Source: Mactra quadrangularis (lineage: Eukaryota; Mollusca; Bivalvia; Venerida; Mactridae). From it: 64,000 nucleotides of DNA. Below, piece by piece: positions 43,882-55,792 of the stretch. Location of the stretch: assembly GCA_025267735.1 (NCBI GenBank), contig CM046298.1, positions 30,201,866-30,265,865 of the forward strand. Reading direction: 5' to 3'. Under the pieces are notes generated by a model. It ran no database searches and was not told the DNA's origin. It was given only the letters and a program-made list of their open reading frames with translations. The position numbers and the translations under genes are program-made. How positions within the stretch are numbered: position 1 is the first letter of the stretch; each line of letters begins with the position of its first letter.

Positions 43882-45009
43882 GTAAGTCGAATTTTTGTAT
43901 TGTTAAATATATTAATTTCCATGATTATATGCCATGGACTTTTGTTTTGCTTATGCATTTAGTATAGTGCAGAAAAACTGATATATTTTGATTACAAATC
44001 ATTGTTGATATTTTACTAGATTTCTGACCATGTATGAATTTGATCTAGTATTGAAATTTCTTCATTTTCACCTAAAAACTCTGTCATCTTTGTGTGTCAA
44101 AGGATTACAGCATAATAAAGTTAGAAAGCTTCCACTAAACATTCTTAGAGTTTTACTTATAAGCCTTCAACAGTGACTGAGGTAGTTTTAGGTATGGTTC
44201 AGTAAATGTTGATTCAATTCTGTAAAAATTGCCATTTTACTGGAACAAATGCCCAGTACTGGAAAGTTTTTTGTGAAGACTGTAAAGGACTTAGTTGGTT
44301 TTAAAATTATTCATAATAATCATGCATGCTGTGGTACAAACTATTTTTCTCAGCATCAGTTTATATACATGTGTGTATGAACTCTGACCTGTGTTAGATG
44401 TACATGTACATTTAGTATGTAAGGTTAGACTCTAGTATTATCTAGGGATTCCATGAAGTATCATGAGTCTAAAGAATGTCTGTTGAGAATTAATACATGA
44501 TTTCTTATCAGTATAGATTATTATCATCTTTATACATTCTTTATCCTAAATAGTTTCACATGTTCTAAGGTTCCTAGGTTACTCAGTATTCTAATCTCTC
44601 CTAGCAATACAGTTGCTGTGGTGAATATATCTATGTCTAGATGTGTTTATTCTGACCAGTGCCAACATTTAAGGCCATTGCAACAGAACCGTGTCCAAAT
44701 TATTGTGTTCGGTGCGATATAACCTTTTTGTGTTGGTGCGCCATAAAACCCAAACAAACAAATTAATGAAATATCGGGAAGTGAAAATAATCAACTAACC
44801 CATCTACATATAAAGGAAATATTTACAAGTCTGAATCTGAGTCTCAGGGTATCAGGCTAGTGGGTTAAGGAAATTGATTCTGGCTGGTGAAAATTATTTA
44901 TTTCATCCAGTTGTGATTGTTTATAGTTTTGCCCTTTATGATATAAATATAATATATCGGCCAAGTGCAAAGGAAAATTTAAGCACCAATTGGTGAGATA
45001 TTGTGACTA

Positions 45010-45232
45010 GCCTCAACAGGGTTGGCGAAATCTTAAAATAGTTAACTTGTCTGCTCTGGCTGACTGGTAAAAGTAACTTGTCCATAATTATGAACATTAA
45101 AGAAGAAAACTATTGAATAATCCACTAGTCCGTTCTAGCCTTAGGACAACACGGACAGTACAGACAGTTGATTTCACCTGCCCTGCCCAAATGAAAATTT
45201 GGTTGTCCGGGCAACCAGACAACTTCATGTTT
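45010..45232. repeat. Decayed repeat, partner of 18948-19108
   Basis: cagggttggcgaaatctta, aatccactagtccgt and ggacaacacggacagtacag follow the same order as 18948-19108, extended by cctgcccaaatgaaaatttg and gttgtccgggcaacca. Confidence 0.5.
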
Positions 45233-45287
45233 CACACTAAGATGTTTTCTATGTTGGCCTTAGTTCTCAGTGGACTAGAACTATCAT

Positions 45288-45410
45288 CTTACCTCCCTCT
45301 CAGACTGGTTCTATCTATCTTACCTCCCTCAGACTGGTTCTATCTATCTTACCTCCCTCAGACTGGTTCTATCTATCTTACCTCCCTCAGACTGGTTCTA
45401 TCTACAACAT
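45288..45410. repeat. 29-bp minisatellite
   Basis: The unit atcttacctccctcagactg plus gttctatct is repeated about four times with almost no variation. Confidence 0.9.
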
Positions 45411-45567
45411 TAGGTCTTATCTCTGTTAGATCTCTATAGATTATCCACTCATTATCAGACTTCAATATTTACTGTACATGTAGAGATTCCTGCAGGAACT
45501 TAATTTTTGTGGTCATCCGTGGAGCCTGCTATTCCGAGATTTATTTCCTATATATCCACAGATGATT

Positions 45568-45765
45568 TTTTAGCCCTCTGGTTAGCTCAGTTGGTTATTC
45601 GCATTTTGTGTACTGATTTAGGGGTCATAGGTTTGATTTCAGGTACGGCATACTTTCATGGAGCTTAGTCATGAAATAATTTCTTAGACTGATTCTAAAT
45701 CATGTTAGGGGACAGTCGTCATTCATCGACAGAAGTATGACTTGGTGCATATTAACTGGAAAATG
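45568..45765 (+). mobile_element. SINE family A, diverged and 3' truncated
   Basis: ggttagctcagttggttatt starts the head, ggtttgatttcagg is the B-box region, and tactttcatggagcttagtcatgaaataatttc is the body. The conserved 3' tail is not recognisable. Confidence 0.65.
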
Positions 45766-48066
45766 TAATCTATGGAAATAAGATGCTCCTCAGTTTTAAA
45801 AAAAACTGCTCATTTAAAAATACAAATTAATCAAAACTTTTGCCTTTTCCCCTTCCTGCAGAAATTTCAGCATGTACAGTATCTCTTATGAAAATCAATG
45901 TGAAATGTTTTTATATCATTATTCAGTTTGATGATATGTCAGGACTTATTTGTTTTCTGTTTTTTGCAGTCTGCTGCTTCTATGTTTTAGTTTTATCTTG
46001 GCACTTGTGCTATAGAGATTAAAATTGTTTAATAATAGTTAGTATTTTACAATTCTGCTGCTTATGAAGTATCTAGGTCTCTTCAAATAATGGTAGATTC
46101 ATTATACTTCACTGCAGTTGTTTTAGACTATGATTGGTTTTACTTGTTCTACAAACTTATATCAAGTTGTTATATAATTAGTCTTCTGCAGTTATGCCAG
46201 CTTGGTTTCTAATAGCAATCTGACTTAATAAAGTTAATGGCTTGAAAGTGGTTTCCAAATTGGCTGTTTTTTCCTTGTTCTATATTGGTTTAGACATTTT
46301 TGGTTTTCTAGTGATTAGCTAAATGAAGAGTAACATGGCACTGTACCCTGCCCTATTTCTCTCCATCGGTGCCCTTTTGTGTTCTGCCCTATACAGAAAT
46401 GGTTTACTTTGAGCAATTTGTGTTAAGCTAATATTTACAGTTAAATTCCTCTATAAAGAACTCCTTGCTCTTGGCAAAAATCAGGCAATTTTTAATGATT
46501 TTAAGTCATAAATGCTTAATTTGAGAAGAAAAATGTCAGTAAAAGTAAGACTGGTCTTATAACAAGACGATCAATTTTAATGGTCCTAATTGTTGACCTC
46601 ACTGTGCTTATGTCACGCTTTACTACTTAACCACTGCCAACACGAAATTAATTGTGATGCTAGTAATACCATCTATAGAATGCCCAAACACCTCACAGTG
46701 CTTATGTCATGCTTTGCTATTTTTACAAATTATTAGTTAAAACTATTTTTTCTCTTTATGTACTTAGAACATCATAATTTACTACAAGAATACTCAATTT
46801 GTAGAAAATATTGAATTATAACAGAAAAGATGAAAAAAATATTCAGCTCTCTGAGGGACGAATTTACTCATGGTGGCAGTGGTTATTAATTTAATAAAGG
46901 GAAATAACTGCTGCTGGGAGTTTGAACTGTAATAAAATCTACTACCAAGGGGAGTAATCTCTTAAAAGACGCACAAACAGTTCTTACTGTATCCTGATTA
47001 CCAGGTAGAATTACCTCAATGGAATGTCAGTCTGTTTTAGATTCACTAATAACTTCATTAATATAGGAGAGATTCTTGTTACTATATTTCCAATCAATTA
47101 GATCTAGATCCTGTTTTACCATAGGTTAAATAAACCTTATCATCATTGATAGAGTTCACCACAGTATAAATATCATTTTTTTCCTTGAAATTTATCATCT
47201 AGAATGTACTTGTATGTAGGGTGTGGCTTCACACTTCACTTTGAATGGGATCTTATATTTTGTACTTTATTAAATTCATAGCTGTGTTTGGAGAGTTTCA
47301 AGAAATATTTTAGTGGGAGGAGTCGAGACGACCAAAGGGGTCAGGGTCAGAATGCTGACTAATTCAATCAATTTCCTCATTAGTTTTTGATTGAGTATGG
47401 GTTCATTTGGAGAATAGACCTAATCCGAAATTCAAATTTATGTTTTTTTTTCCGTCCGTGCACAGCGGGTACAAGCAAAGTTTTCTACACATTATTGCTA
47501 AATAGCACAAACTATGGATTAAATCCTTTTGCTCCTTGTACACGTTTTCATTGTAACGATGAATGTTTGTACCGGAGGGGAAACCCCAAATATCTGAATT
47601 CCGGATATAGTCTATAGTAGCATTAGTGCTTGAGTGAGTGAAAGCTTTTAGGATTAGTTCAGGATTGTTGGGAGCTTAGAAATTGTTCTTCTCTATAAAT
47701 TAAAAAAAAACAGCCTAAATTATGAAGTATAAAAGAATAGATATTGAAAATTTTGAATTTTCACTCTCGTGTTTGGTTGGGGTGTGGCTCAGTTAGGGGT
47801 AGGGGTTTATATTAAACTCTCAGATGTATCCACCAAGGCATTTCTCATACTTGAAATGTTGTATAGAGTCAAGGTCATGCTATGTTCAGGAAGACTAATA
47901 TACTTGTTGATTATATCTCTGATAAGACTCTGGTTGATGTGTGGAGATATCACAACTTTACCAGCTGGAAAACATATTTGCTGTCTTGTTTATTATATAC
48001 ATTAAATGTTATAAGGATCAGAAATGTGTATATTAATATGATTACTGGTTCAACTTTGACTGTATA

Positions 48067-48430
48067 CAGTACCCACCAAAAGTTTGGAGACAAAAGAAAT
48101 TACTACAACTCTTGAATTTTGATGATTTTTCTTGTTAAATCATTGTTTTAAATGTATTTTAGTTTGGTTTGGGATAAAAGAAACAAATTTCAGGAATGCA
48201 ACATATTTATAAACTTCAGCATCTTATATCCTTAAACCTCCAAATCCATGTTTATTGTAATTATTTTCCAGAACATAGCATTTTTGTAGTCTCAGTTATA
48301 ATTATGATGATAACTAAAAAATAAAGCAAAACTAAGAGGCATTTAAAAATAAACAGTTATCAAATTATAGCTAAAAGCTATTCAGTTGGCCTGCAAAGTG
48401 AAAATGTGTCCAAACTTTTGGTGGGTACTG
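48067..48430. mobile_element. Tc1/mariner-type MITE, 364 bp
   Basis: Terminal inverted repeats of about 25 bp begin CAGTACCCACCAAAAGTTTG at both ends, and the element sits between two TA dinucleotides (48065-48066 and 48431-48432). These are the usual marks of the Tc1/mariner superfamily. The interior is AT-rich without a transposase frame. The near-identity of the two ends suggests a fairly young insertion. Confidence 0.87.
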
Positions 48431-48435
48431 TATAT

Positions 48436-48535
48436 GTTTGTGTGTGTGTGTGTGTGTGCATTGATGTGTCTACTCTTAGCATGTTTACAGTATTTTAGTT
48501 TTATCTTGTTAATTTGTTTGTTTGTTTGTTGTGTT
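48436..48535. repeat. TG dinucleotide and TTTG microsatellites
   Basis: A (tg)n tract of about 20 bases follows directly after the Tc1-type MITE, and gtttgtttgtttgtt occurs at about 48520. Confidence 0.85.
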
Positions 48536-48710
48536 TATCTACTCATCAACATCTATGGTAATTTTAGTCATTGACATCTAGAGCTGTTAAAAGCTGTCAG
48601 CAATCAAGGTCATTTAGAGCTGTCAACATCTAAGGTCATTTACTGCTGATTTAGTGAGACAAGCATGCCACCTCTAGACTTTCTCAAAGATAAATCAAGA
48701 TTTGAATCAG

Positions 48711-48795
48711 CCTCATGGCTAGCTCAGTTGGTTGAGCACAATTCTACTGATCCAGGGGGTTGTAGGTTCAGTTCCTGACACTCTAGGCTAATGTG
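48711..48795 (+). mobile_element. SINE family A head fragment
   Basis: catggctagctcagttggtt and ggttgtaggttcagttcctg correspond to the A- and B-box parts. The body is absent. It is not a functional tRNA gene, because the stems cannot be completed. Confidence 0.55.
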
Positions 48796-49885
48796 CTATA
48801 ACTCACATTTTTTTAAAGGTTTCGAACTGCATATCATAGTGGATGTTTTGCCTTGGTAATTTTGTTTGAGCCTTCTAAGGATTCCAGAACTTGTTACTTT
48901 TTGTATTTTATTAATTGTATATTAAGCAAATGTTTTAATCTTATCAAAAGTTATGTATAAATGCATTAATGTTTGCATTTTGTAATAAAGAATTATTTAA
49001 CCCTAGCAGATGTTGTCTAATGATTATATTTCCACACTCTATGCAATCATATAGACTTGTGTTTTATTTCTACAATGATAATTGTACTGTATTATGAAGT
49101 ATGATAAGTATGTAAGAAATGTGACCAGGCTTTGGTAACAGATGTTAGAACTGAATCTGGTATGAGAGTTTTTCTACATTTTCTATTTGTTGAACAGAAC
49201 AGAACCGAGCAAAACATACTCTTTATTTAACCTCGGTTATGTACAGCATGTTATAAAGTTATTCTGTTAAATTTGTTGTATTGATAAATATTTAGTAATT
49301 GATCTAGGCCTGTCCAATGAACTTGATAAGTATCATGTCTTGACTGTCAATCTAGTTTTTACATGGGGTTTCCCCATGTTTAATAGCTCCTGCTATCAAT
49401 TCTATCCTTCATTTTGTAGCTAGTTGCCAAGTTATCCATCCTGGTCAAGATTTTCTCTGGGATTTGTTGAATAGTTATCAGTACAAACCACAATATATAG
49501 ATATATTAAGACTTATATATTATGAATATTATGATTAATTTGTTCACCATTCATACTGATAATCTCATCTTCCCTCTATGTTTATTATATGTATATATAC
49601 ATGTATATTCCCAGCATGGGGGGTATCCAGATTTTATTTGTTAGTATTTTAGAGGAACCCTGGCTCAAAATTCTTTTTGAATCCATTTTAAAGCTGCCAT
49701 CTGGTTAACCAAGACAATCATTGTATAGTTCAGAAAACTTGATTTGTTTTTCTAGGACAGGCAATATATATTAATAAAAGCTTTAACTTTTAATCAATTT
49801 TCAAAAGTCTTTATTTGCAGATTGCGTAAATCTGAAAATTGTTTTTGATACATTTTTGGGATGAGGAGGGGAGGGATCTGAATGT

Positions 49886-50068
49886 TGTGTTTGTTTGTTT
49901 TGTTGGTTTTAACGCTGTACATAATTAAGAATCATTGGTAGGAAGGAGAAAGACCATAGAAATAATTTCATGACCAAACTCCACGAAAGTACGCCCCGCC
50001 CGGGAATCGAACCCACGACCCTTCGATAAGTAGACTTGCATGCTACCAACTGAGCTAGCCAGGTTGCA
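49886..50068 (-). mobile_element. SINE family A with internal deletion
   Basis: The head (ctggctagctcagttgg on the minus strand) and the gttaaaaccaac tail are present, but the middle half of the body is missing: the tail joins directly at tacataattaagaatc. Confidence 0.75.
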
Positions 50069-50579
50069 GGAGGGATCTGAATCTGATTATGGTTCCCTCC
50101 TTCCCTAAGATTGATTCCTCCGTACCTTCATACTTAACATTTACAATAATATTATTTAGGTTAGTTTGGCAACATGATTACAACTCTCTCAGTGAGAACA
50201 TTACATTATGTGATATATGTCTTATCTAATATACACTTTGAGGTATTTTCCAGACTAACACTGAGAAATACTGTATTACATTTTAATGAATATTTCAGAC
50301 TGTTGTAGTTAGAGCTATACTTTCTGTAATGTTACTTCTATCACACCTTCTCACACAATACTTTACATTCTGTGGTAAATGTATATAAAATTCAAATGTC
50401 AGTTATTTGGCTTGTGTTTTAATGTCATTTCTATGTGGTGATGATTTTTGTTGAGAAAATTATTGAATACATCAGGGAAGTTTGAACTTAGCCTTTCCTT
50501 TGTAAATGCTGCTGAAATCAGGCAATTTTGGAATTTTAGGGCTTTTGGAAGATTTTAAACTTTTATCTATGATTACATA

Positions 50580-51720
50580 TCAGGGTTTTTCGGCGTAGCT
50601 GTCTAAGCTGGATTTTGATCTACATTTCTGTATAGTGACGTATGTCTGGGAATTTCGGAAATCCGCCATTCTATTGGATGATTTTATAAGCACTGAAAAT
50701 GACGTACGGGGGAAACAGAGAAAATCCCCTCTTCGATTGGATGGCCCTGACACGCGCGAAAAAATAAAGGCCACACTATTGTAATGCAGTGTTTTACGAA
50801 ATTTTGCTTCGTTCGTAGATTATTTTTTTTGGGTAGACTTCTATTGCTTTCCAAAGTGTTTTTTTATATTGTAACAATAAAAAGTTACGTGTCAAACACA
50901 ATATTTTATGGGTAAAATGAATTACGTCTCCAGATGTGAACCGGTTTCTAGTAAAAAGTCTGACATATTACCCAATAATTATTAAGTTAGCCTCACTACG
51001 TCCAGTTTCCGGGGTTTACACTTTGAGAGTCACAGCTCCACATATATTTATTAATCCGCAGAGTTATTGGTACGTAACTTTAAGAATAAATTCATAATTT
51101 TTGTTCGGTCACATTTATATAAAAATCGAAGCGGGTTAACGGTATTCTGTCAATTCATGTCAAATTCATTACGCATTATCGTCTACATGTTGACCTACTT
51201 CCGTTTACAGAAAAACAAGCGTCTGACGATCCCGATTATTGGATAAAATCGGCGCGGAGTGTAATACGTAAAACACGGTATTTTTGGAAAATTTCGGACC
51301 AGTGCTCGGTCACCTTGTTTTACTTAGAATATACATAAATATGTGAGATTTTTATTTACAATTGATAGATTATTGTATAAATATTATAAATTTAAATAAA
51401 TCATAATACTTCTTGAATTATTATAATAATTATAAGTGAAAAAGACAAGGCTGTCCAAATTCGATTTTCTAGCCTCTAGGATTTTCTAGCGGAAAACAGC
51501 AGGTGCGCTCGTATCTATCGTCTGCATAAACAGATAAGCGTCTAGATGATCATGATTTGGGGTTTTCCGCGAGCGTTTGACAGGTATGACTAAAATTAGA
51601 AACAATACGCGAGGTCCCCTTTTTAATTAATCGAAATTTGCTAGGGGTGACCGAGCATTGGTAGTGACCGAGCATAGGTAGCTGACTCTAAATAACATTG
51701 AACGGGCAACGGAGATCAAA
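50580..51720. other. CpG-bearing island-like stretch of unknown role
   Basis: Many CpG dinucleotides, CCAAT-type cores (attggatg twice) and motifs such as gacgtacg and gacacgcgcg stand out in otherwise CpG-poor DNA. There is no long open frame and no recognised exon. It could be a promoter-like region or a young repeat not yet eroded by CpG loss. It overlaps the inverted pair at 51297-51665. Confidence 0.35.
51297..51665. repeat. Inverted GACCGAGCA repeat pair, possible foldback element
   Basis: ccagtgctcggtcacc at about 51299-51314 and ggtgaccgagcattgg at about 51647-51662 are inverted (15 of 16). A second direct gtgaccgagcata follows the right arm. The interior is AT-rich, then CpG-bearing. 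No target duplication was found. Confidence 0.45.
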
Positions 51721-51924
51721 ACAATGGTAAGGATTATTAACGGTCGATTTCACCAAGGTCAGATATGCTCACAAGCTGCAGGTTATCAGTGTACGGCAAT
51801 TGCATTGGCTGTTATATTGTTTACGGTAGGCAATCATGTGCCAAGTCTGTGAAACTGGTCTGCAAATGTTGTTGATGAAGTGATGATGCGTGGTCACAAC
51901 TTGTATGAGCAAATACTAACGGAG

Positions 51925-52356
51925 GTCACGGAATCAAAAAATATGTTTCCACAATGCAATTATCAAAAATCTTCTTGTCTGAAACTACAAGGCCTAGAGC
52001 TTTCATATTTGGTATATAACATCATCTAGAGGTCCTCCATCACAGTTGTTCAAATTATGCCCCTGGGTCAAAATTGACCCCACCCCATGAATCACAATAT
52101 TACATTGAATTATATAAGGAAAAGTTCAAACAACATCTTCTCTTGAACCGCTTATGATAATTTGCCCAAACTCAACAGGAATGGTCCGTGGGTGGTTTCC
52201 TACCAAAATTGTACAAATAGGTCTGATTGGTTGGATAAGTAGGTCACTGGGTCAAAAAAATAGGTTTTAACAATAGTGGTCCTCTGTAAATGGCTCTTCT
52301 GTGACCTTTGACCTTTTCCTCAGGTGAGCACCCAGGGCCCTTTGGGCCCTCTTGTT
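51925..52356. repeat. Interspersed repeat ending GGGCCCTTTGGGCCCTCTTGTT
   Basis: The stretch contains tgcccctgggtcaaaattga, tgtgacctttgaccttttcc and the terminal palindrome agggccctttgggccct followed by cttgtt. I recall this end sequence as very common in mollusc genomes. Only one copy is present here; the left edge is approximate. Confidence 0.6.
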
Positions 52357-52699
52357 TTTAAATCGACGCCGTTCGTCTTTTTTAAAGACATTTCTTGTTT
52401 GCTTACTGTTTTTATTAGGGATCCCCAATGAATCCCTTGTCAGTTATTCAGATATTTAGAGATTTCTGTTCCTTAACATTAGGGATTCATTCAGTATAAG
52501 ACAAAAATTTGGACTCGAATTGTAAAAAACTATTCATAGAAACTCAAATTCATTCAAGAACAGTGCAAGTTTTCAGGGATCCTGATGGAATTCCCAGTTA
52601 AGAATCATTGGGATTCCTTTAAAGTTATTGTGATCCTCCAAATCTTGCAACACTGTTGATCCCTGCATTTACACCTGATAACTTAAATTTGTTTTAGCC

Positions 52700-53610
52700 A
52701 ATGTTAGTAATATTCTCAGATATTGTTTTATTTGGAAAGATAAAAAAAATCTCATGATTTTGTTGTCTATTCAAATATATTGCTTGAACTTGTCATGTTT
52801 TATGGCCTGTTCTGTATATGAACACGGATGTATGTAGAAAGATGGAAACATTCATTTTTGCTAGTTTAAACCTGTATTTTAACAATGCCTTCATTGTTTT
52901 ATGTAAATACATTGACTAAAATCTTGATGCACATTTTGTCTATGTCTACCTTAATTGTTGTCTAATTAGATTACTAGAGTTGAACCTTTGAATTTAATTT
53001 TAATTTCATTATGAACAAAACATGTCTGTTTAAAATTCTATGTTCATACTAAAAAAAGTGTAAAAATGTATTAAAAAATTGTCACATGTTGAATGAATAA
53101 AAAGGAATACATTTAATTGAGTAATTATGGTAATTTAACCCTGTGTCCTTACGCATGCTGTGTTCTTTAAAGAAATTGGTTAGTCATAAATCTAAAAGCA
53201 TGTAGTAATGAATGAAAGCCTTCTCCTCTGTGGCTTGACTCTAAGATCAATATCTAGAATGAACATGACAGATTCCATATGGTGTATCTGAAAGTATGCA
53301 TGGATATAAAAAAAGAGATTATTTTGTGTTGTAGACAATGTAACTACAGTATTAGTGAAAGCTGTAACATGTGACATGTAGAAGGTCTTGTAATATCACT
53401 TGATGAGTCATAGACTGTATTATGATTTATTCATGAGCTTATACTGTAGAACATGGTGTTATTTGTGACTAATTTAAATTAAGATTTCACCATGGCACTA
53501 TATTCAGTTAGGAGCTGAACTGTTCTAACTTAACCAGTATAAATAGAGAGATTCAATTTTTAGGCTTCATACTAAAGATAATTAGTAAATATTGGCTTGG
53601 AGCTAAAATA
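52700..53610. other. AT-rich DNA, nothing recognised
   Basis: No repeats with clear edges, no splice-bounded frame and no RNA gene seen. Confidence 0.5.
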
Positions 53611-53611
53611 A

Positions 53612-53905
53612 CCCGGGTCGATAGTGCAGTTGGTAGCGCAACTGGATTTGAAATCTCTGGTCCTGAAGGGGGTATGGGTTTGAATCCCTCCTGGGGAGGT
53701 TATACTCTTCCATGAAAATTAGACAATTATGTCAATTTTCCTCCATAAATAAGGTATATGGAGAAGTTTTGGCCTTGTGGAAGGGTAGGTGAGTACTGGT
53801 TATAGACAAGGATCCAGAAAAGCTAGGTTAGGTGCGCATGACATAGTAAAATGACCAGAAACTCTTGACTCCGTGTTAAACCCAATATAAATAAACAAAT
53901 GGAGC
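53612..53905 (+). mobile_element. tRNA-headed SINE (family B)
   Basis: The head contains tagtgcagttggtagcgcaa (A box) and gggtttgaatccctcc (B box). The body includes ggccttgtggaagggtaggtgagt, and the tail is ccgtgttaaacccaatataa followed by ataaacaaat. A second partial copy is at 60363-60590. The 3' tail resembles that of family A, although head and body differ. Confidence 0.8.
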
Positions 53906-54182
53906 TAAAAATGTTCTGACTTAATGATTATGAACTGAGAGATCCATTGTTTTGGCACTTAACTGAAGATTATACCATTGTGAAATCATAATTCTCACTT
54001 AATAAAACTTCATTGGAAATCTACTTCATTATAGTTTAATTTATGCATAGCTTGTAATGTAATGACATATCTTTGGTTTTGGAGTTAAAATGCCATTTCC
54101 TACTTATAAATTCTTGAATACCAAATTTTGACTGCCAAGCTGTGATATATCCTGAACTACATTCATGTTATTGCAGTCCACT

Positions 54183-54530
54183 AGAGTAAAAATTGATTTA
54201 GGCTAGTGAGAGTTACTTTTTTCATATAGTCTGGCTAGTTGATAATTTGTGCTTTACAATATGTATATAACATAATAACCTAGAGTCTAGTGCTGGAGGG
54301 GGGGTAAACATTGATTTGGGCTAGTGATATTGACTTATTTCATGTAGTCTGGCTTGTTGATAATTTGCCCTTTACAATATGTATATAACATAATAAATCA
54401 AAGACTAGTGCTGGAGGGGGGGGGGAGTAAACATTGATTTGGGCTAGTGATATTGACTTATTTCATGTAGTCTAGCTAGTTGATAATTTGCCTTTTACAA
54501 TATGTATATAACATAGTAAATTGAGTGCTA
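54183..54530. repeat. Tandem triplication, about 120-bp unit
   Basis: Three successive units each contain gtaaaNattgatttNggctag, ttatttcatgtagtctggct, gttgataatttg and tttacaatatgtatataaca. The last two are most alike. Units are separated by gctggagg plus a G tract of 7-10. Confidence 0.85.
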
Positions 54531-55050
54531 TGAGTGTTACTGCTAGAAACTCTTCAAAGGTAATTGTGTGACATTTAATACTATTTGTCTAACTAATTTT
54601 CACCTTCTGTAATGAATCCATGTTATGTGAGGTATTCATTTACTTCCTACAAGAATGTCAGTGATCTCATATATAGTACAAGTCTATTATAAAACATTAG
54701 GTATACATGATAGAATTATCCATTGTCTGGACTCCCTACTGTTAACAATGATGTAACCAATTACTATGGTATAGTAATTATTGATGAGTTAAGTATACTA
54801 GTCTACAAGCTTGGCTATATACCTACACCCCCCTCTCATCTCTTCATCTCTCTCTTAGTAGTTTTAGTTCTATGTAATAGTTTACAGTCTAACATGAGTA
54901 CAGGAACATCACTGATGAATACAAAATTGATAGTTTCAGGCAGGTACCCACTCTGTTCAGTTCAATGTATTGTCTTTAGTCTGTTACATTCAGTGTTTTG
55001 TCTAAAGTCTAAATTGTGTAAAGCTTAAAATAAAGAATCTGAACTGACTG

Positions 55051-55217
55051 CAGTAAAGTTCCGCTATTAAGACCACGAAAATCGATGGTTTAAATAGTGA
55101 AAAGGTCTTATTATAGAGACCGTTTTGTTCACAAATAAGGCATTTAGGTCTTAATAATTGTCAAAAATCACATAATTTTGAAACGACGAAAGTGGTCTTA
55201 ATATCAAAACTTTACTG
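55051..55217. mobile_element. MITE with CAGTAAAGTT ends, 167 bp
   Basis: 26-bp inverted ends (CAGTAAAGTTCCGCTATTAA at left, complement of CAGTAAAGTTTTGATATTAA at right) with three differences, and ttaagaccac inside both. The end sequence resembles pogo/Tigger-type termini, but no clear TA duplication is seen. Non-coding. Confidence 0.6.
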
Positions 55218-55377
55218 CACAAGTATCTGCATAATACATCTTGATAACAGTTTTTGCTTTAACAGACTAGTCTAAATTAAAAATCAATTCAGGCTAGTGA
55301 AAGTTACTTTATTGGGCTAGTTGATCATTTTGCTCATTTACATGAATTTGAATCAACCAGGCTTGTGTCAATTTCAA

Positions 55378-55655
55378 TTATACCCCCGCTTTGAAGAAGA
55401 GGGGGGTATACTGTTTTACTTTTGTCCGTGCGTGCGTGCATCCGTCCATCCGTCTGTTACAAAATTTCCGTCGCAGTTTTCTCAGCAACTATAACATGCA
55501 TCAACCTAATACTTTGCATATTGCTTCATCCCATAGTCCCATGTGGTGTAAAGCGATTTCATGCTCCTTGCTCATCTACTTCCTGTTTGTCGCATATTTT
55601 TAGATTTTTGCGGGGTATCACTAGTGAGCATTAGCTCACAGATTTACTTGTTGAA
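55378..55655 (+). repeat. Repeat with hairpin start and TCCG-type microsatellite
   Basis: tatacccccgc and gaggggggtata form a hairpin at 55380-55411, followed by gtccgtgcgtgcgtgcatcc and ccatccgtctg (a degenerate TCCG tract), then a unique-looking body to about 55655. The layout mirrors the right end of the array at 4925-8700 in reverse: hairpin, spacer, microsatellite, body. Confidence 0.55.
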
Positions 55656-55792
55656 GGCTGTGATTATTTTTATCGTAAGACTAGAATAAAATTTAAGTTT
55701 TTTGCCATGCCTTTTACTTGGCTGCTAAAAAATCTAGTCAAATTAAGTGTTAAAACTTGAAAGTACTAAGGAAGACCTGAGTGACCATTAAC

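Larger units (their letters stand above)
44000..48060. other. AT-rich DNA without recognised genes
   Basis: Holds repeat fragments (45010-45232), the 29-bp minisatellite and a decayed SINE. A SINE-like tail word (gccataaaacccaaacaaac) is at 44742. No coding exon supported. Confidence 0.5.

Noticed and set aside
45113..45439. 108-codon frame
   Set aside because: Runs through a decayed repeat and the 29-bp minisatellite, which explains its repeated peptide.
52380..52690. gggatcccca / gggattcc words as a further repeat element
   Set aside because: Similar words occur near 42990-43070, but edges and order could not be established.
53612..53690. tRNA gene
   Set aside because: Same reasoning as above: SINE family B head with conserved body and tail downstream.
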